Shown: positions 7,045 through 17,386 of the stretch, piece after piece | Position numbering within the stretch: position 1 is the first letter of the stretch | How the letters are laid out: each line of letters opens with the position of its first letter | Source: Bizionia sp. | GTDB lineage: Bacteria > Bacteroidota > Bacteroidia > Flavobacteriales > Flavobacteriaceae | Length of the DNA stretch: 47,876 nt | Reading direction: 5' to 3' | Assembly: GCA_020631395.1 (NCBI GenBank) | Contig: JAHDHI010000006.1 | Span: 43,154-91,029 of the forward strand | Translations under genes and position numbers: made by a program | Notes under the pieces: generated by a model | Told to the model about the DNA's origin: nothing | Databases searched by the model: none | The model's input: only the letters and a program-made list of their open reading frames with translations

Positions 7045-8304
7045 ATGTTTGCACTTGTGGATTGTAATAATTTCTATGCTTCATGTGAACGTGCCTTTAA
7101 CCCTGACTTACAAGGAAAACCAGTTGCCATCCTCAGTAATAACGATGGTTGCGTGATTTCACGAAGCGATGAAGCAAAAGCTGTTGGATTGCCAATGGGG
7201 GCGCCTATTTTTAAATGGGAATCCTTTTGCAAGACCAATGGCATACACGTCCTGTCTTCCAACTATCCTTTGTATGGAGACATGAGTAGCCGCGTGATGT
7301 CCATATTGAAACAGTTTACCCCAGATGTGGAATTGTATAGCATAGATGAATCTTTCGCAGAGTTCAGAGACTTCAAAGACGATTTCGATTACAATGACTA
7401 TGGGTTGCAAATTAGAAAGCGCATCTTGAAATGGACGGGTATACCCACCTCTGTTGGGATTGCACCAACAAAAGCACTATCCAAGGTGGCAAATAAGATA
7501 GCAAGGAAGTTTCCCAAAGAAACGAAAGGGGCCTATGTCATAGATTCTGAAGAAAAGCGAACAAAGGCCTTGAAATGGATTAAAATTGAAGATGTCTGGG
7601 GCATTGGTAGGCGCTTATCTAAACGATTGAAGCAAAAAGGATGCAAAACGGCTTACGATTTCACGCAATTGTCCAACGATTGGGTCAAACAGAATTTTTC
7701 CGTGATAGAATCTCGTTTGAAACGAGATTTGGAAGGTATTCCCACCTTGGTGTTGGATGAACATAGAGACCGTAAGATGATTGCAACCACGAGAAGTTTT
7801 GAATATACCTATTCCGACATCGACAACATAAAGGAACGTATTTCCACCTTTGCATCGAGTTGTGCCGAAAAATTGAGAAAGCAAAATTCAAGTTGTTACG
7901 TAGTTATCGTGACCTTAAGCAGCGATAGGCATAAAAAAGATTCGGAGCAACATCGTGTAAGTACAAGCATAAACCTGTCTTATCCGACGAATTCATCATT
8001 GATCATTGCCAACTATGCCATTGGTGCAGCAATGTCGATCTTCAAGGAAGGGATAAAGTACAAGCGCGCAGGTGTTATCGTTACGGGGTTGGTGCCAACG
8101 GACAATTACCAATTGAACATGTTTCATAACGAAGACCCCAAACACAAACCATTGATGGATTCCATAGATAGCCTAAATGCGAAGTATGGTGATTATAAGA
8201 TAAAGTTGGGGAATCAGGATTTGGAAAGAACGTGGAAAATGCGCCAAGAACGATTGTCGCCAAGATATACCACCAATATCAACGATATTATAGTGGTGAG
8301 ATGA
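7045..8304 (+). CDS. umuC: Y-family DNA polymerase (error-prone Pol V catalytic subunit)
   Basis: This is a 419-residue translesion polymerase. The start chosen is the ATG at 7045 because FALVDCNNFYASCERAF, with catalytic D6, is the invariant N-terminus; an open extension to 6994 would overlap the GNAT gene with non-conserved residues. The second catalytic pair is in YSIDESF (D101, E102). The little finger and C-terminal UmuC region (LNMFHNEDPKHKPLMDSID) are present. It acts with UmuD' in damage-tolerant DNA synthesis. A TATCTTTA element (7031-7038), close to the -7 consensus, ends 6 nt before the ATG. umuD follows after 157 bp, the reverse of the usual D-then-C order. Confidence 0.93.
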   Translation: MFALVDCNNFYASCERAFNPDLQGKPVAILSNNDGCVISRSDEAKAVGLPMGAPIFKWESFCKTNGIHVLSSNYPLYGDMSSRVMSILKQFTPDVELYSIDESFAEFRDFKDDFDYNDYGLQIRKRILKWTGIPTSVGIAPTKALSKVANKIARKFPKETKGAYVIDSEEKRTKALKWIKIEDVWGIGRRLSKRLKQKGCKTAYDFTQLSNDWVKQNFSVIESRLKRDLEGIPTLVLDEHRDRKMIATTRSFEYTYSDIDNIKERISTFASSCAEKLRKQNSSCYVVIVTLSSDRHKKDSEQHRVSTSINLSYPTNSSLIIANYAIGAAMSIFKEGIKYKRAGVIVTGLVPTDNYQLNMFHNEDPKHKPLMDSIDSLNAKYGDYKIKLGNQDLERTWKMRQERLSPRYTTNINDIIVVR

Positions 8305-8325
8305 TACCGTTTCCGTTTAGCAGGG

Positions 8326-8349
8326 AATTTTGTAAATTATGACAAAATT
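8326..8349. repeat. 8-bp-arm inverted repeat in the umuC-umuD spacer
   Basis: AATTTTGT (8326-8333) and ACAAAATT (8342-8349) are perfect complements around an 8-nt spacer. The element lies 21 bp after the umuC stop. There is no following T-run on the plus strand, so it looks more like a protein-binding dyad than a terminator. It may be an operator for the damage-inducible pair, but no known Bacteroidota SOS box was recognised. Confidence 0.5.
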
Positions 8350-8427
8350 TAGAAATTGAAACACAACAAAGGAAGCTCTCTTTATTGGGAAAAACAAAGT
8401 AGTTTCCATTTGAACGACATATGAAAA

Positions 8428-8445
8428 TTCCTTTTTTGAAAGGAA
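8428..8445. repeat. 7-bp-arm stem-loop just upstream of umuD
   Basis: TTCCTTT (8428-8434) and AAAGGAA (8439-8445) form a perfect stem with a TTTG loop. It ends 16 bp before the umuD ATG. In RNA it could fold next to the translation start, or in DNA act as an operator. Function is not established by sequence. Confidence 0.5.
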
Positions 8446-8461
8446 CGAAAACAAGTTTTCT

Positions 8462-8902
8462 ATGATAAAGCACAAGTCAGGAAGTTTAACATTTTACACT
8501 CCAGAGGTATTTGACAATACTGGGGCACATTTTGTGGATGTGGGAATTTCAGCAGGATTCCCTTCACCAGCCGAAGATTTCAAAGAGCAACGGTTGTCCT
8601 TGGACAAAGAGTTGATAAAGAACAAGGAAGCCACCTTTTTTGCAAAGGTGAGTGGGCAGTCCATGATAGGAGCTGGATTGGATGACAACGACCTATTGGT
8701 CATCGATCGTAGTCTAGAACCGGAAAACAACAAGATAGCAGTGTGTTTTCTAGATGGGGAATTTACTGTAAAACGTTTGAGGGTATCAAATGGAGAAGTC
8801 TGGTTGCAACCAGAAAATCCAGATTATCCCATAATAAACATCACGGAAGAAAATGATTTCTTGATATGGGGCATTGTAACCAATGTGATTAAAAAGGTGT
8901 GA
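8462..8902 (+). CDS. umuD: UmuD-like S24 autoprotease (Pol V accessory subunit)
   Basis: This 146-residue protein has the LexA/UmuD protease fold. The probable self-cleavage bond is Ala31-Gly32 in ISAGFPSPAEDF. The nucleophile is Ser67 in VSGQSMIGAGL and the general base is Lys104 in FTVKRL. It has no N-terminal DNA-binding domain, so it is UmuD rather than LexA. After RecA-stimulated cleavage the UmuD' dimer would activate UmuC. It lies 157 bp downstream of umuC with two inverted repeats between them, and a membrane AraC-type regulator starts 6 bp after it. Confidence 0.92.
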   Translation: MIKHKSGSLTFYTPEVFDNTGAHFVDVGISAGFPSPAEDFKEQRLSLDKELIKNKEATFFAKVSGQSMIGAGLDDNDLLVIDRSLEPENNKIAVCFLDGEFTVKRLRVSNGEVWLQPENPDYPIINITEENDFLIWGIVTNVIKKV

Positions 8903-8908
8903 TTCCAT

Positions 8909-9958
8909 ATGAAGTTTGAAAATCCCCTATTGTTCTTTGTTTGCTCCATTGGAGTTTTCAATGGTTTCTTGGCAAGTTTTTATTTCTTGTTTTTCAGCAA
9001 GCAAAAACGCATTCAGAATTTCTTTTTTGGCTTGTTGCTGTTGCTGTTGAGCATTAGGATAGGAAAGTCTGTCTATGTCATCTTTACCGAGCGGACGGAA
9101 CGCAATGCATTGATCTTGCAAATAGGTTTGTCTGCTTGTTTCTTAATAGGTATTGCATTGTTTTATTATTTGAAGTCTTCGGTGGAAAACACCAAGGTCG
9201 TTCCGCGTTCATGGAAAATTCATTTGGCAGCATTGACTCTTGTAATCTTGATTGTAGGTGTTGCGATGCCATACGCTACCAATAGAGACTTGTGGAGTCA
9301 ATATGTAGTGCATTCGATTTATGCGGTTTGGGGTATTTATATTTTATTTTCCGGTCATGTAATTAAAGGTATTTTCAAGAAGCTTTTCAACAAACGAGAA
9401 AAATGTGCGACTTCCGAACTGTGGTTGGTTGCCGTTTTCATTGGGAACGTACTAATATACTCGGCATACCTCATAGGTTACTTTTATTTGTATTTAATTG
9501 GTACGATCACATTTTCAGTAGTTTTTTATGTGCTATTGATCTTTTTGTTGTTTAAGAAGAATAGAGAAAACGTATTTCAGGACATTCCTGAAAAATATGC
9601 TTCTAAGAAGATTGAGAGTGACACTGCCAAACAGTTGATGAAAGCTTTGCACGATGTGATGGAAGAGCATCAATTTCACAAAAATACGAATGTCAAATTA
9701 AAGGATGTTGCCCAAGAATTGAGTGTTTCTTCCCATAGGTTATCTCAATTGTTGAATGATAATTTGGGAAAGCGGTTTCCTTTGTTCATAAATGAATATA
9801 GGATTGAAGATGCCAAGAAACTATTGCTTGAGAACAATCAATTTACATTGGAAGCGATAGGGTTCGAGGCAGGGTTCTCTTCTAAGTCAACTTTTTACGC
9901 AACCTTTAAAAAGATAGTTGGGCAAACGCCTTCCGAGTATAAAAAACAATTTTCTTAG
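8909..9958 (+). CDS. Membrane-anchored AraC-family transcription regulator
   Basis: This 349-residue protein has an N-terminal membrane half (about residues 1-215, with six or seven hydrophobic segments). A cytoplasmic C-terminal AraC/XylS DNA-binding domain follows at about 240-349, with two HTH motifs: VKLKDVAQELSVSSHRLSQL and FTLEAIGFEAGFSSKSTFYA, ending in GQTPSEYKKQF. This architecture is common in Flavobacteriaceae as one-component membrane sensors. The ligand is unknown. The start lies only 6 bp after the umuD stop, so it may be co-transcribed with the polymerase V genes, or that spacing may be incidental. Its transcript would end near the stem at 10010-10039. Confidence 0.88.
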   Translation: MKFENPLLFFVCSIGVFNGFLASFYFLFFSKQKRIQNFFFGLLLLLLSIRIGKSVYVIFTERTERNALILQIGLSACFLIGIALFYYLKSSVENTKVVPRSWKIHLAALTLVILIVGVAMPYATNRDLWSQYVVHSIYAVWGIYILFSGHVIKGIFKKLFNKREKCATSELWLVAVFIGNVLIYSAYLIGYFYLYLIGTITFSVVFYVLLIFLLFKKNRENVFQDIPEKYASKKIESDTAKQLMKALHDVMEEHQFHKNTNVKLKDVAQELSVSSHRLSQLLNDNLGKRFPLFINEYRIEDAKKLLLENNQFTLEAIGFEAGFSSKSTFYATFKKIVGQTPSEYKKQFS

Positions 9959-10003
9959 CCCAACAATCAATAGGCTTTTTCGAGATTAGGCCTTGTAACC
10001 CAT

Positions 10004-10039
10004 AAAAAAAGGGTTCGACCATGAAGAAAGTCGAACCCT
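10004..10039 (-). terminator. Rho-independent terminator after the LamG/T9SS gene
   Basis: A perfect 10-bp stem, AGGGTTCGAC (10010-10019) and GTCGAACCCT (10030-10039), is followed on the minus strand by a run of seven T. It lies 58 bp after the stop of the leftward gene at 10097. The plus strand has only a weak T-run after the stem, so it may also serve the convergent AraC gene less efficiently. Confidence 0.85.
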
Positions 10040-10096
10040 AGGTGTTTTAATCCATGCACTTGGAGGGATGGTGTCCAAGCAAATGAGTTGTTGCAA

Positions 10097-12181
10097 TTAT
10101 TTAATGACGATTTGCTTTTTTACATTGTCCCCATCAATATTCAAAGTTAAGATGTAAACTCCGGAACCCAATGTTTCACTCAATTGAATGACTTTGTTTT
10201 CATTAATGATGCCATGCCCCTTGAGATTTCCCATTAAGTCCACTATTCTATATGTTGCATGTTCATATCTTCGAGAGATGTCCATAGTCAAATACTCTCC
10301 TCTATTTAAAGGATTTGGGCTAACCACAATAGCACCTTCTATGGTTTTTACTTCTTTTGAAAATTCATTTTCACCTGTTTTGTCTGAAGCTCCTATGGTA
10401 AACTCTGTTGATTCCGTGCTTCCAAAGTCTCCTCCTTCGACAACAATTTCATTGTCGAGTTTAACCATATAGAATCCATTCCCATATTTGCAACAAAGAC
10501 CATCATTGAAATTGTCATTGATCGTAAACGTGTATGTGCCATTTGGTAAGCACCCAGTAGTTACTATGACTAAATTATTGTTGTTTTCACTTGAATCATA
10601 AAAAGAGCTATTTCTTTCGGCTACGATTTCACCTACACTGTTTCTAATTTCCCAAGACGTATCTTTTGGATATGAATCAAATTGAATCTCAATTTGGACT
10701 TCAGTACAACCAACGGTGGAATCTCCGGTATCGGTATCGTCCCCTGTAGAGGAATCTTCCACTTCATATCTGTCATCAATTAAAAACAAGTTTTGAATTT
10801 CCTCCATACTCAAAGCTCTATTGAATACAGCTGCTCCATCAATGTTTACCATGGAACCTTTGTCAATTCCTGAATGTACGACTTGCCCGAAAGTTAAAGG
10901 CGCTCCTACTCCTATTTTTCTCCTTACTGTTGAAAGCACTCCATTTTGGTTTGATAATTTAAGCTCAATGACATAATCTCCATTGGAAACATCGACGGTA
11001 GGCATGTTGGTGGTTACTTGGCCAACGCCATCGATGACATTGAATTCTTCGAAAGGGACGATAGATGCGTTTTGATTTATTTGGAACAATTTATATGCTA
11101 CCGTATAATCTTCAATGTTCTCCCCTTCATTGTCTTCTTGGGCTTCTCCTACAAATCCGTATTTGATTTTGTTTAATTTCTTTCCGTTTTGCGTGTCAAA
11201 GGACAAAACGACATATTGCTCGTAAATACCTTTGTCTCTTCTGTTGTTGTCAAACTTGATCATGAATTTATTTGGGGAATAGATTTCGAAATCCGAAAGG
11301 CCTTTGTATTCATCTGCAGGAACAAAATAGGCAGGATTAACACTTCCATTGAACTTGTCGTCATAAATGATTCCCCCAGCCTTGTCAGCATGTTCGTTAC
11401 CGTAAACATAGCCCGTAGCGATACCATTCACATAACTTGTTACTTTTATTCCATCATATACCATTGCCAATTGATACCAAGGCTCATCAGATGTTATGTC
11501 GGCACCATCCACAGCCCTCAATTGGGCATAAGGATTGCTGGTTTGTGGATAGGATCCAGAACCTGTCGCTGAAAAATGACTGAAGAGCCTTTTAGCGCCT
11601 TTCATTTGTTTGGTGAACAAAGAAAATTGTCTTTGTCCGCTATATTTTTTTTCGACGTTGGCAATGCCTTCTTCATTTCCCTCATCCCAAATTCCCATGA
11701 TAGAATGGTAATTGCTCGATGATGAGTCAAAGAACTTCACCCAACTGATAAGTGTAAAAGGGTTTTTGCCATGAATCATTCCCAAAGCTTTGTTCTGAAA
11801 TTCCGATCGAGGGACTTGAGCGAACAATCTACCTGCATTTATTTTTATCGATTTGCCAAATGGTCCAGTATGATCTCCTTCTATTGGAGTTTCATTGTCC
11901 CAATTGTTTAAAGTGTAATTTTTCGATAGATTATTATGTTTTTTCAGATATACAGGATAAAGCTCAGGATTGTCCACATCTGCTTGCAAGGAAGAATAAG
12001 CTGTGAAGTTGTTTCCTGAGGCGTTTTTCTTTTTAAAATCCCAAAAGGCAACCAATCCAGGAGTTTCCTTGATTGCATCGATATTTTGTTGTTTGGAATC
12101 CTGACTATGAGTCGATTCTAATTGAATGAGCCCTTTTCCTCCCAGAAGAGTAAAAAGAGCCATCATTGCTACTTTTTTCAT
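10097..12181 (-). CDS. Secreted LamG-like multidomain protein with T9SS type A sorting domain
   Basis: This 694-residue protein starts with a short hydrophobic signal-like segment (KKVAMMALFTLL). A concanavalin A/LamG-like domain follows (about residues 40-290, with GLVAFWDFK, LISWVKFFD and WYQLAMVYDGIKVTSYVNG). A beta-rich linker and a second small segment with the LamG-type ending VFNRALSMEEIQNLFL come next. Then a Cys-containing repeat domain (about 500-600) shows LPNGTYTFTINDNFNDGLCC and YGNGFYMVKLDNE, a module I know from secreted Bacteroidota proteins. The last 75 residues are a type A T9SS domain, VSPNPLNRGEYLTMDI to GVYILTLN and ending KKQIVIK. No catalytic motif was recognised, so it is probably a surface adhesin or binding protein. 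Confidence 0.85.
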   Translation of the reverse strand: MKKVAMMALFTLLGGKGLIQLESTHSQDSKQQNIDAIKETPGLVAFWDFKKKNASGNNFTAYSSLQADVDNPELYPVYLKKHNNLSKNYTLNNWDNETPIEGDHTGPFGKSIKINAGRLFAQVPRSEFQNKALGMIHGKNPFTLISWVKFFDSSSSNYHSIMGIWDEGNEEGIANVEKKYSGQRQFSLFTKQMKGAKRLFSHFSATGSGSYPQTSNPYAQLRAVDGADITSDEPWYQLAMVYDGIKVTSYVNGIATGYVYGNEHADKAGGIIYDDKFNGSVNPAYFVPADEYKGLSDFEIYSPNKFMIKFDNNRRDKGIYEQYVVLSFDTQNGKKLNKIKYGFVGEAQEDNEGENIEDYTVAYKLFQINQNASIVPFEEFNVIDGVGQVTTNMPTVDVSNGDYVIELKLSNQNGVLSTVRRKIGVGAPLTFGQVVHSGIDKGSMVNIDGAAVFNRALSMEEIQNLFLIDDRYEVEDSSTGDDTDTGDSTVGCTEVQIEIQFDSYPKDTSWEIRNSVGEIVAERNSSFYDSSENNNNLVIVTTGCLPNGTYTFTINDNFNDGLCCKYGNGFYMVKLDNEIVVEGGDFGSTESTEFTIGASDKTGENEFSKEVKTIEGAIVVSPNPLNRGEYLTMDISRRYEHATYRIVDLMGNLKGHGIINENKVIQLSETLGSGVYILTLNIDGDNVKKQIVIK

Positions 12182-12736
12182 GGTTTACATAATTTGAGGT
12201 TAAAGCTGTTATACGTAAGAAAAATGTAATTGGATTCCCATTGGGAGCTTTTAAATTGGCAAAGGAATAGTCGTAAATAAAGATTGTAAGCCTAGTGAAA
12301 TGATTATGTGAATGTTAAGGGTGATAGGTGAAAACAAATAAATTCAAGAAAGTGAAAAACATTTTAAACGATGGTAATGTAAATCTTCAAGTGGAAGAGA
12401 ATCTATAGAGGGCTTTACGATGAATGCCTTTTGCAACCCATATCCAATTAGTTGGACTTGCATGGTTTGTTATTTATGAAAAGACAGATGACAATAAGTT
12501 CTGAATCCCATCTTGATACATCAGCATGTCTTCAATATATACTTCAATTAATCTGTGAGCGCATTGAAGAGGAGGTAAGAATCAATCATCCTTGTTTTAA
12601 GGTCTTGGCGACTTTGCCTTGATGTAGATTAACTCCAATTTTATAATTCTGGACACTTCGATTATAAGCCAACACGCCATTGTATGACCGTTTTTTGATG
12701 TTTGCATTAAAATCAAACAATTAAAAACAATTCATC
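12182..12736. other. 555-bp intergenic region, no convincing gene
   Basis: This region separates divergent genes and must hold the promoters of both the leftward LamG gene and the rightward NTF2-like gene. I found no exact TAnnTTTG in good position; the closest rightward candidate is GATGTTTG at about 12699-12706. A 48-codon ATG frame at 12476-12622 has no recognisable similarity and was not called. A 7-bp inverted repeat (12542-12548 with 12563-12569) lies inside it. No RNA gene or mobile element was recognised. Confidence 0.4.
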
Positions 12737-13171
12737 ATGAAAAATTACATCGTATTATTTACCATGCTATTAGTTTTCCAATTTGGAAGATCACAATCGG
12801 AATGCGCCAAAGTAGAGGAGACATTGCAAGCTTATATGGAGGGAAGCTCTTACAACAAGTTGGATATGTTGGAAAGTGCCTTTGTGGAAAACGCTACATT
12901 GTATCTTACTGCAAGAGGGGGATTCAAAGTCTTCACACCAAAGGAGTATGGTAGTTTCTTTAAAAATGCCGAAGCTGGAAAATTCAATGGGCGACATGCA
13001 AAAGTGTTGGCAATCGAAGTTGTAAGAGACATTGCAACAGCCAAGGTGGAAATCTCGATTCCAGAGAAGAAGATGCTTTACGTCGATTTGTTCCTGTTGA
13101 AGAAAATAGGAGATGAATGGAAGATAATAAGCAAGACGGCAACAAGGGTGGATGACAATGCAAATGGATGA
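12737..13171 (+). CDS. Secreted NTF2-like (lumazine-binding-like) protein
   Basis: This 144-residue protein has a clear signal peptide (MKNYIVLFTMLLVFQFGRSQ). The rest follows the nuclear transport factor 2-like plan of the putative lumazine-binding family: an N-terminal helix (KVEETLQAYMEGSSYNKLDM), then FVENATLYLTARGG, then a cone of beta strands ending in FLLKKIGDEWKIISKTA. Such proteins are usually periplasmic or exported, with unproven ligands. The DUF5916 outer-membrane gene begins 1 bp after its stop, indicating an operon. The length is normal for this family. Confidence 0.8.
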   Translation: MKNYIVLFTMLLVFQFGRSQSECAKVEETLQAYMEGSSYNKLDMLESAFVENATLYLTARGGFKVFTPKEYGSFFKNAEAGKFNGRHAKVLAIEVVRDIATAKVEISIPEKKMLYVDLFLLKKIGDEWKIISKTATRVDDNANG

Positions 13172-13172
13172 T

Positions 13173-15338
13173 ATGAAGGCTTTTTTTATTTTCATCCTTT
13201 GTTGTTGTGTCTCAATTGTCGATGCACAAGAACCAACGATTAGATTTGTGGACAGCAAGATCGAAGTAGACGGAATATTTGATGAGCCTGTTTGGGAAAA
13301 CCTTTCAGAACACACTGGGTTTTACAACTACTTGCCAACAGACGTGGGGCTTGCAAATAAGCAAACCTCTGTAAAACTGTTTCATGACAAGGAGTATTTG
13401 TATATAAGTGCCATATACAATGACACGACATCGAAAACTCAAGTGAGTACATTGAAAAGGGATGTTTCCATTGCTTTCAGCGATGCATTCGTAATGATTC
13501 TAGATTCACAAAACCAACAACAAAATGCTTATTTCTTTGCGGTGAATTCGTTGGGGAACCAGACCGATGGCCTAATAGGTAGAGTTAATGAAAGGTATGA
13601 CCTGAATTTTAGTTGGAATGCGGTATGGCAATCCAAGACAGCGCTGAATGGCAACAAAAAGCAATATGAAATCGCAATACCATTGAAAGCATTGAATTAC
13701 AATGCTGACAACCCGATTTTTGGAATCCAGTTTTACGTCAGGGACATCAAAGACAATTCGTGGACGATTTTGAAAAACGTAAAACGCAACTATTCCAATT
13801 TCGATTTGCGATTTACGGAGAAGTTTGTAGTGGAAAACCTGCCAAACATTACGACATCAAGATTTGTATTGACGCCATCGATAACAGGAAACCATCAAGA
13901 TGACATAGATGCCAATATAAGGGAAACCGAATTCAAACCGAGTTTGGATGCACAATATAATCTGACATCCTCATTGAAATTGGATGCAACCATAAACCCG
14001 GATTTTTCTCAAATCGATGTAGACCAACAAGTCACGAATTTGACACGCTTTTCAGTTTTTTTCCCAGAACGTAGGAATTTCTTCTTGGAGAACTCAGATT
14101 TGTTTTCAAACTTGGGTGTAAACGGGGTCAATCCGTTTTATTCAAGGCGAATTGGAGCCAATAGTGACATCCAATTTGGATTGAAGCTCTCTGGAAACGT
14201 TGCTCCAAAAACTAGAATAGGAGTTTTAAATGTACAAACGGGGAAGGAGAATGAAATTGCTTCACAAAATCATGGAGTGCTTGTTGCAGAACATCAAGTA
14301 TCGAAAAATATAACGACAACAGGTTATTTGGTAAATAGACAGGAGACGGACGAATTCAATTTCATTGATGACTACAATCGAGTCACTGGGCTCAATGTCA
14401 ATTACAAGTCCAGTGACAACAAGTGGATAGGCTTGGTTAATTTTGGGAGGAGTTTCAATGACGGCATTTCAAAAGACAACAATTTCTATCATACTGGGAT
14501 TTGGTACAATAAAAGGGGATTGGAATGGGGGGGCTCCATTAAAAGGGTCGAAGAAAATTTTATCACAGATACTGGTTTTACGCCGAGATTGTATAATTAT
14601 GATGCGATAAACAATGTGAGTACGAGAGAAGGGTATATGCAAACCACTACAGAAATCGAATATGAAAAATTCTACGAGAATTCAAAGCACTTCAATTCCC
14701 TAAGGTTGTTCAATTACAAGAACAACAACTATTTTGATCAGAAGGGAAAGTTGAATCAATCTTCACATTTCTTGAATTCCGCCATCTTCTTCAAAGACCT
14801 GTCTGCAGTATATTATGTGTTAACCTACGATTACGTGGACTTGAAGTATGGGTTTGACCCTTTGGGGAATGGAAATGCCATACAGCCCGATACTCATGGA
14901 TATGGGCTTTTGAAAGTTGGATACAACTCGGCAAACAATAACAGATTTAGATATAGGGTAAATGTCCAAAAAGGTAATTATTATAATGGAAGGCGTACTG
15001 CGGGAGGTGTGTATTTGAATTACCAATTGCTGCCATTTGCCAATTTGGAAGCTTCATACGACTTCAATGCCATCGATTTGGGTGCGTTGGGAAAGGAGAC
15101 GTTTCACCTAACTCGATTTACGGGTCAAGTATTTTTCAACAATCGACTAAATTGGACAACCTATGTACAATACAATACACAAAGAAACAATTTAAACATA
15201 AATAGCCGCTTGCAATGGGAATACAAGCCTTTGTCTTATGTGTATTTGGTGATAACGGACAATTATGACAGCAATGCTACATTAAGGAGAAAGAATTGGG
15301 GAGTAGCCTTTAAAATGAACTATCGCTTGGATTTTTAA
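13173..15338 (+). CDS. Outer-membrane DUF5916 barrel with CBM9-like N-terminal domain
   Basis: This is a 721-residue protein. I chose the ATG at 13173 because it directly begins a signal peptide (MKAFFIFILCCCVSIVDAQ); a longer frame from 13152 adds seven polar residues and overlaps the upstream stop. A carbohydrate-binding family 9-like domain (about residues 25-200, KIEVDGIFDEPVWENL near its start) precedes a DUF5916 membrane barrel. Its hallmarks here are LDATINPDFSQIDVDQQVTN, FFPERRNFFLENSDLF and FYSRRIG. The C-terminus ends in an aromatic residue, as expected for an outer-membrane beta-barrel. The ligand is unknown. It is coupled to the secreted NTF2-like gene just upstream, and a bidirectional terminator follows. 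Confidence 0.9.
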   Translation: MKAFFIFILCCCVSIVDAQEPTIRFVDSKIEVDGIFDEPVWENLSEHTGFYNYLPTDVGLANKQTSVKLFHDKEYLYISAIYNDTTSKTQVSTLKRDVSIAFSDAFVMILDSQNQQQNAYFFAVNSLGNQTDGLIGRVNERYDLNFSWNAVWQSKTALNGNKKQYEIAIPLKALNYNADNPIFGIQFYVRDIKDNSWTILKNVKRNYSNFDLRFTEKFVVENLPNITTSRFVLTPSITGNHQDDIDANIRETEFKPSLDAQYNLTSSLKLDATINPDFSQIDVDQQVTNLTRFSVFFPERRNFFLENSDLFSNLGVNGVNPFYSRRIGANSDIQFGLKLSGNVAPKTRIGVLNVQTGKENEIASQNHGVLVAEHQVSKNITTTGYLVNRQETDEFNFIDDYNRVTGLNVNYKSSDNKWIGLVNFGRSFNDGISKDNNFYHTGIWYNKRGLEWGGSIKRVEENFITDTGFTPRLYNYDAINNVSTREGYMQTTTEIEYEKFYENSKHFNSLRLFNYKNNNYFDQKGKLNQSSHFLNSAIFFKDLSAVYYVLTYDYVDLKYGFDPLGNGNAIQPDTHGYGLLKVGYNSANNNRFRYRVNVQKGNYYNGRRTAGGVYLNYQLLPFANLEASYDFNAIDLGALGKETFHLTRFTGQVFFNNRLNWTTYVQYNTQRNNLNINSRLQWEYKPLSYVYLVITDNYDSNATLRRKNWGVAFKMNYRLDF

Positions 15339-15344
15339 GCATAA

Positions 15345-15374
15345 AAAAACGCGAAGCATTTGCTTCGCGTTTTT
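15345..15374. terminator. Bidirectional terminator between DUF5916 and atpC
   Basis: Arms AAAAACGCGAAGCA (15345-15358) and TGCTTCGCGTTTTT (15361-15374) are perfect complements, giving a GC-rich stem flanked by A-runs and T-runs on both strands. It lies between two convergent genes (stops at 15338 and 15397), so it would end both transcripts. Confidence 0.93.
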
Positions 15375-15396
15375 ATTGTTATGCAAGTAAATAGAA

Positions 15397-15675
15397 TTAA
15401 TCAGCTAATACAATTACTTTGTTTCCATTCATTTCAAGAGTACCGGAATTTATTTTTAACAAGGTCGTATTCTTATCACCTTTGGTAAATTTATCTTGTA
15501 CGTCTTCATTCAATTCGATGTTACCAGAGATCTTAACAAAACCAGCTTGTAACAAAGATACGATGGGAGCGTGATTGTTCAACATTTCAAACTCACCATT
15601 AATACCAGGGACAGCAACACTTGTTACTTCTCCACTAAATAAAGTTGCTTCTGGCGATACAATTTCTAAATACAT
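15397..15675 (-). CDS. atpC: F1 ATP synthase epsilon subunit (short form)
   Basis: This 92-residue protein begins MYLEIVSPEATLFSGEVTSV and includes VPGINGEFEMLNNHAPIVSL, the conserved epsilon N-terminal beta-sandwich. The protein ends after this domain and lacks the C-terminal helical hairpin that inhibits ATP hydrolysis in E. coli (about 139 residues there). Such short epsilon subunits are usual in Bacteroidota. It is 34 bp downstream of atpD on the same strand; the other ATP synthase genes are elsewhere, as is common in this phylum. The bidirectional stem at 15345-15374 ends the transcript. Confidence 0.95.
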   Translation of the reverse strand: MYLEIVSPEATLFSGEVTSVAVPGINGEFEMLNNHAPIVSLLQAGFVKISGNIELNEDVQDKFTKGDKNTTLLKINSGTLEMNGNKVIVLAD

Positions 15676-15709
15676 ATTTTTTTAGTTTGTAGTTATCGTT
15701 AACTGGGTT

Positions 15710-17221
<1,512 letters not shown>

Positions 17222-17278
17222 TTATCTATTTAATATTATGCTGTTTAATTGATTGAAAACCCAATTTGTTTTCGCGTG

Positions 17279-17286
17279 CAAAGATA
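17279..17286 (-). promoter_or_regulatory. -7 element TATCTTTG for atpDC
   Basis: On the minus strand TATCTTTG followed by CACG is an exact TAnnTTTG match, predicting transcription start near 17274 and a leader of about 55 nt before the atpD ATG. The -33 box is weak. Confidence 0.75.
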
Positions 17287-17334
17287 GACGTTTTAATTTA
17301 AAAATAAAGTTGTTTTTAAAGCTTTTTTAAGCAT

Positions 17335-17366
17335 AAAAAAACGCCTTCAAAATGAGGGCGTTTTTT
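17335..17366. terminator. Terminator after the TonB receptor/SGNH operon
   Basis: CGCCTTCA and TGAGGGCG pair with one G-U, forming a stem flanked by A7 (17335-17341) and T6 (17361-17366). On the minus strand it follows the SGNH gene stop (17387) by about 20 bp. It insulates that operon from the atpD promoter just beyond. Confidence 0.9.
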
Positions 17367-17386
17367 GTATTTGTCATTGCTATGTC

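Noticed and set aside
10010-10039. Perfect inverted repeat as an attachment site
   Set aside because: The GC-rich stem with a T-run and its position between convergent genes fit a terminator.
12476-12622. 48-codon ATG open frame in the long spacer before the NTF2-like gene
   Set aside because: No recognisable family, no promoter or neighbour support, and length compatible with chance in this region.
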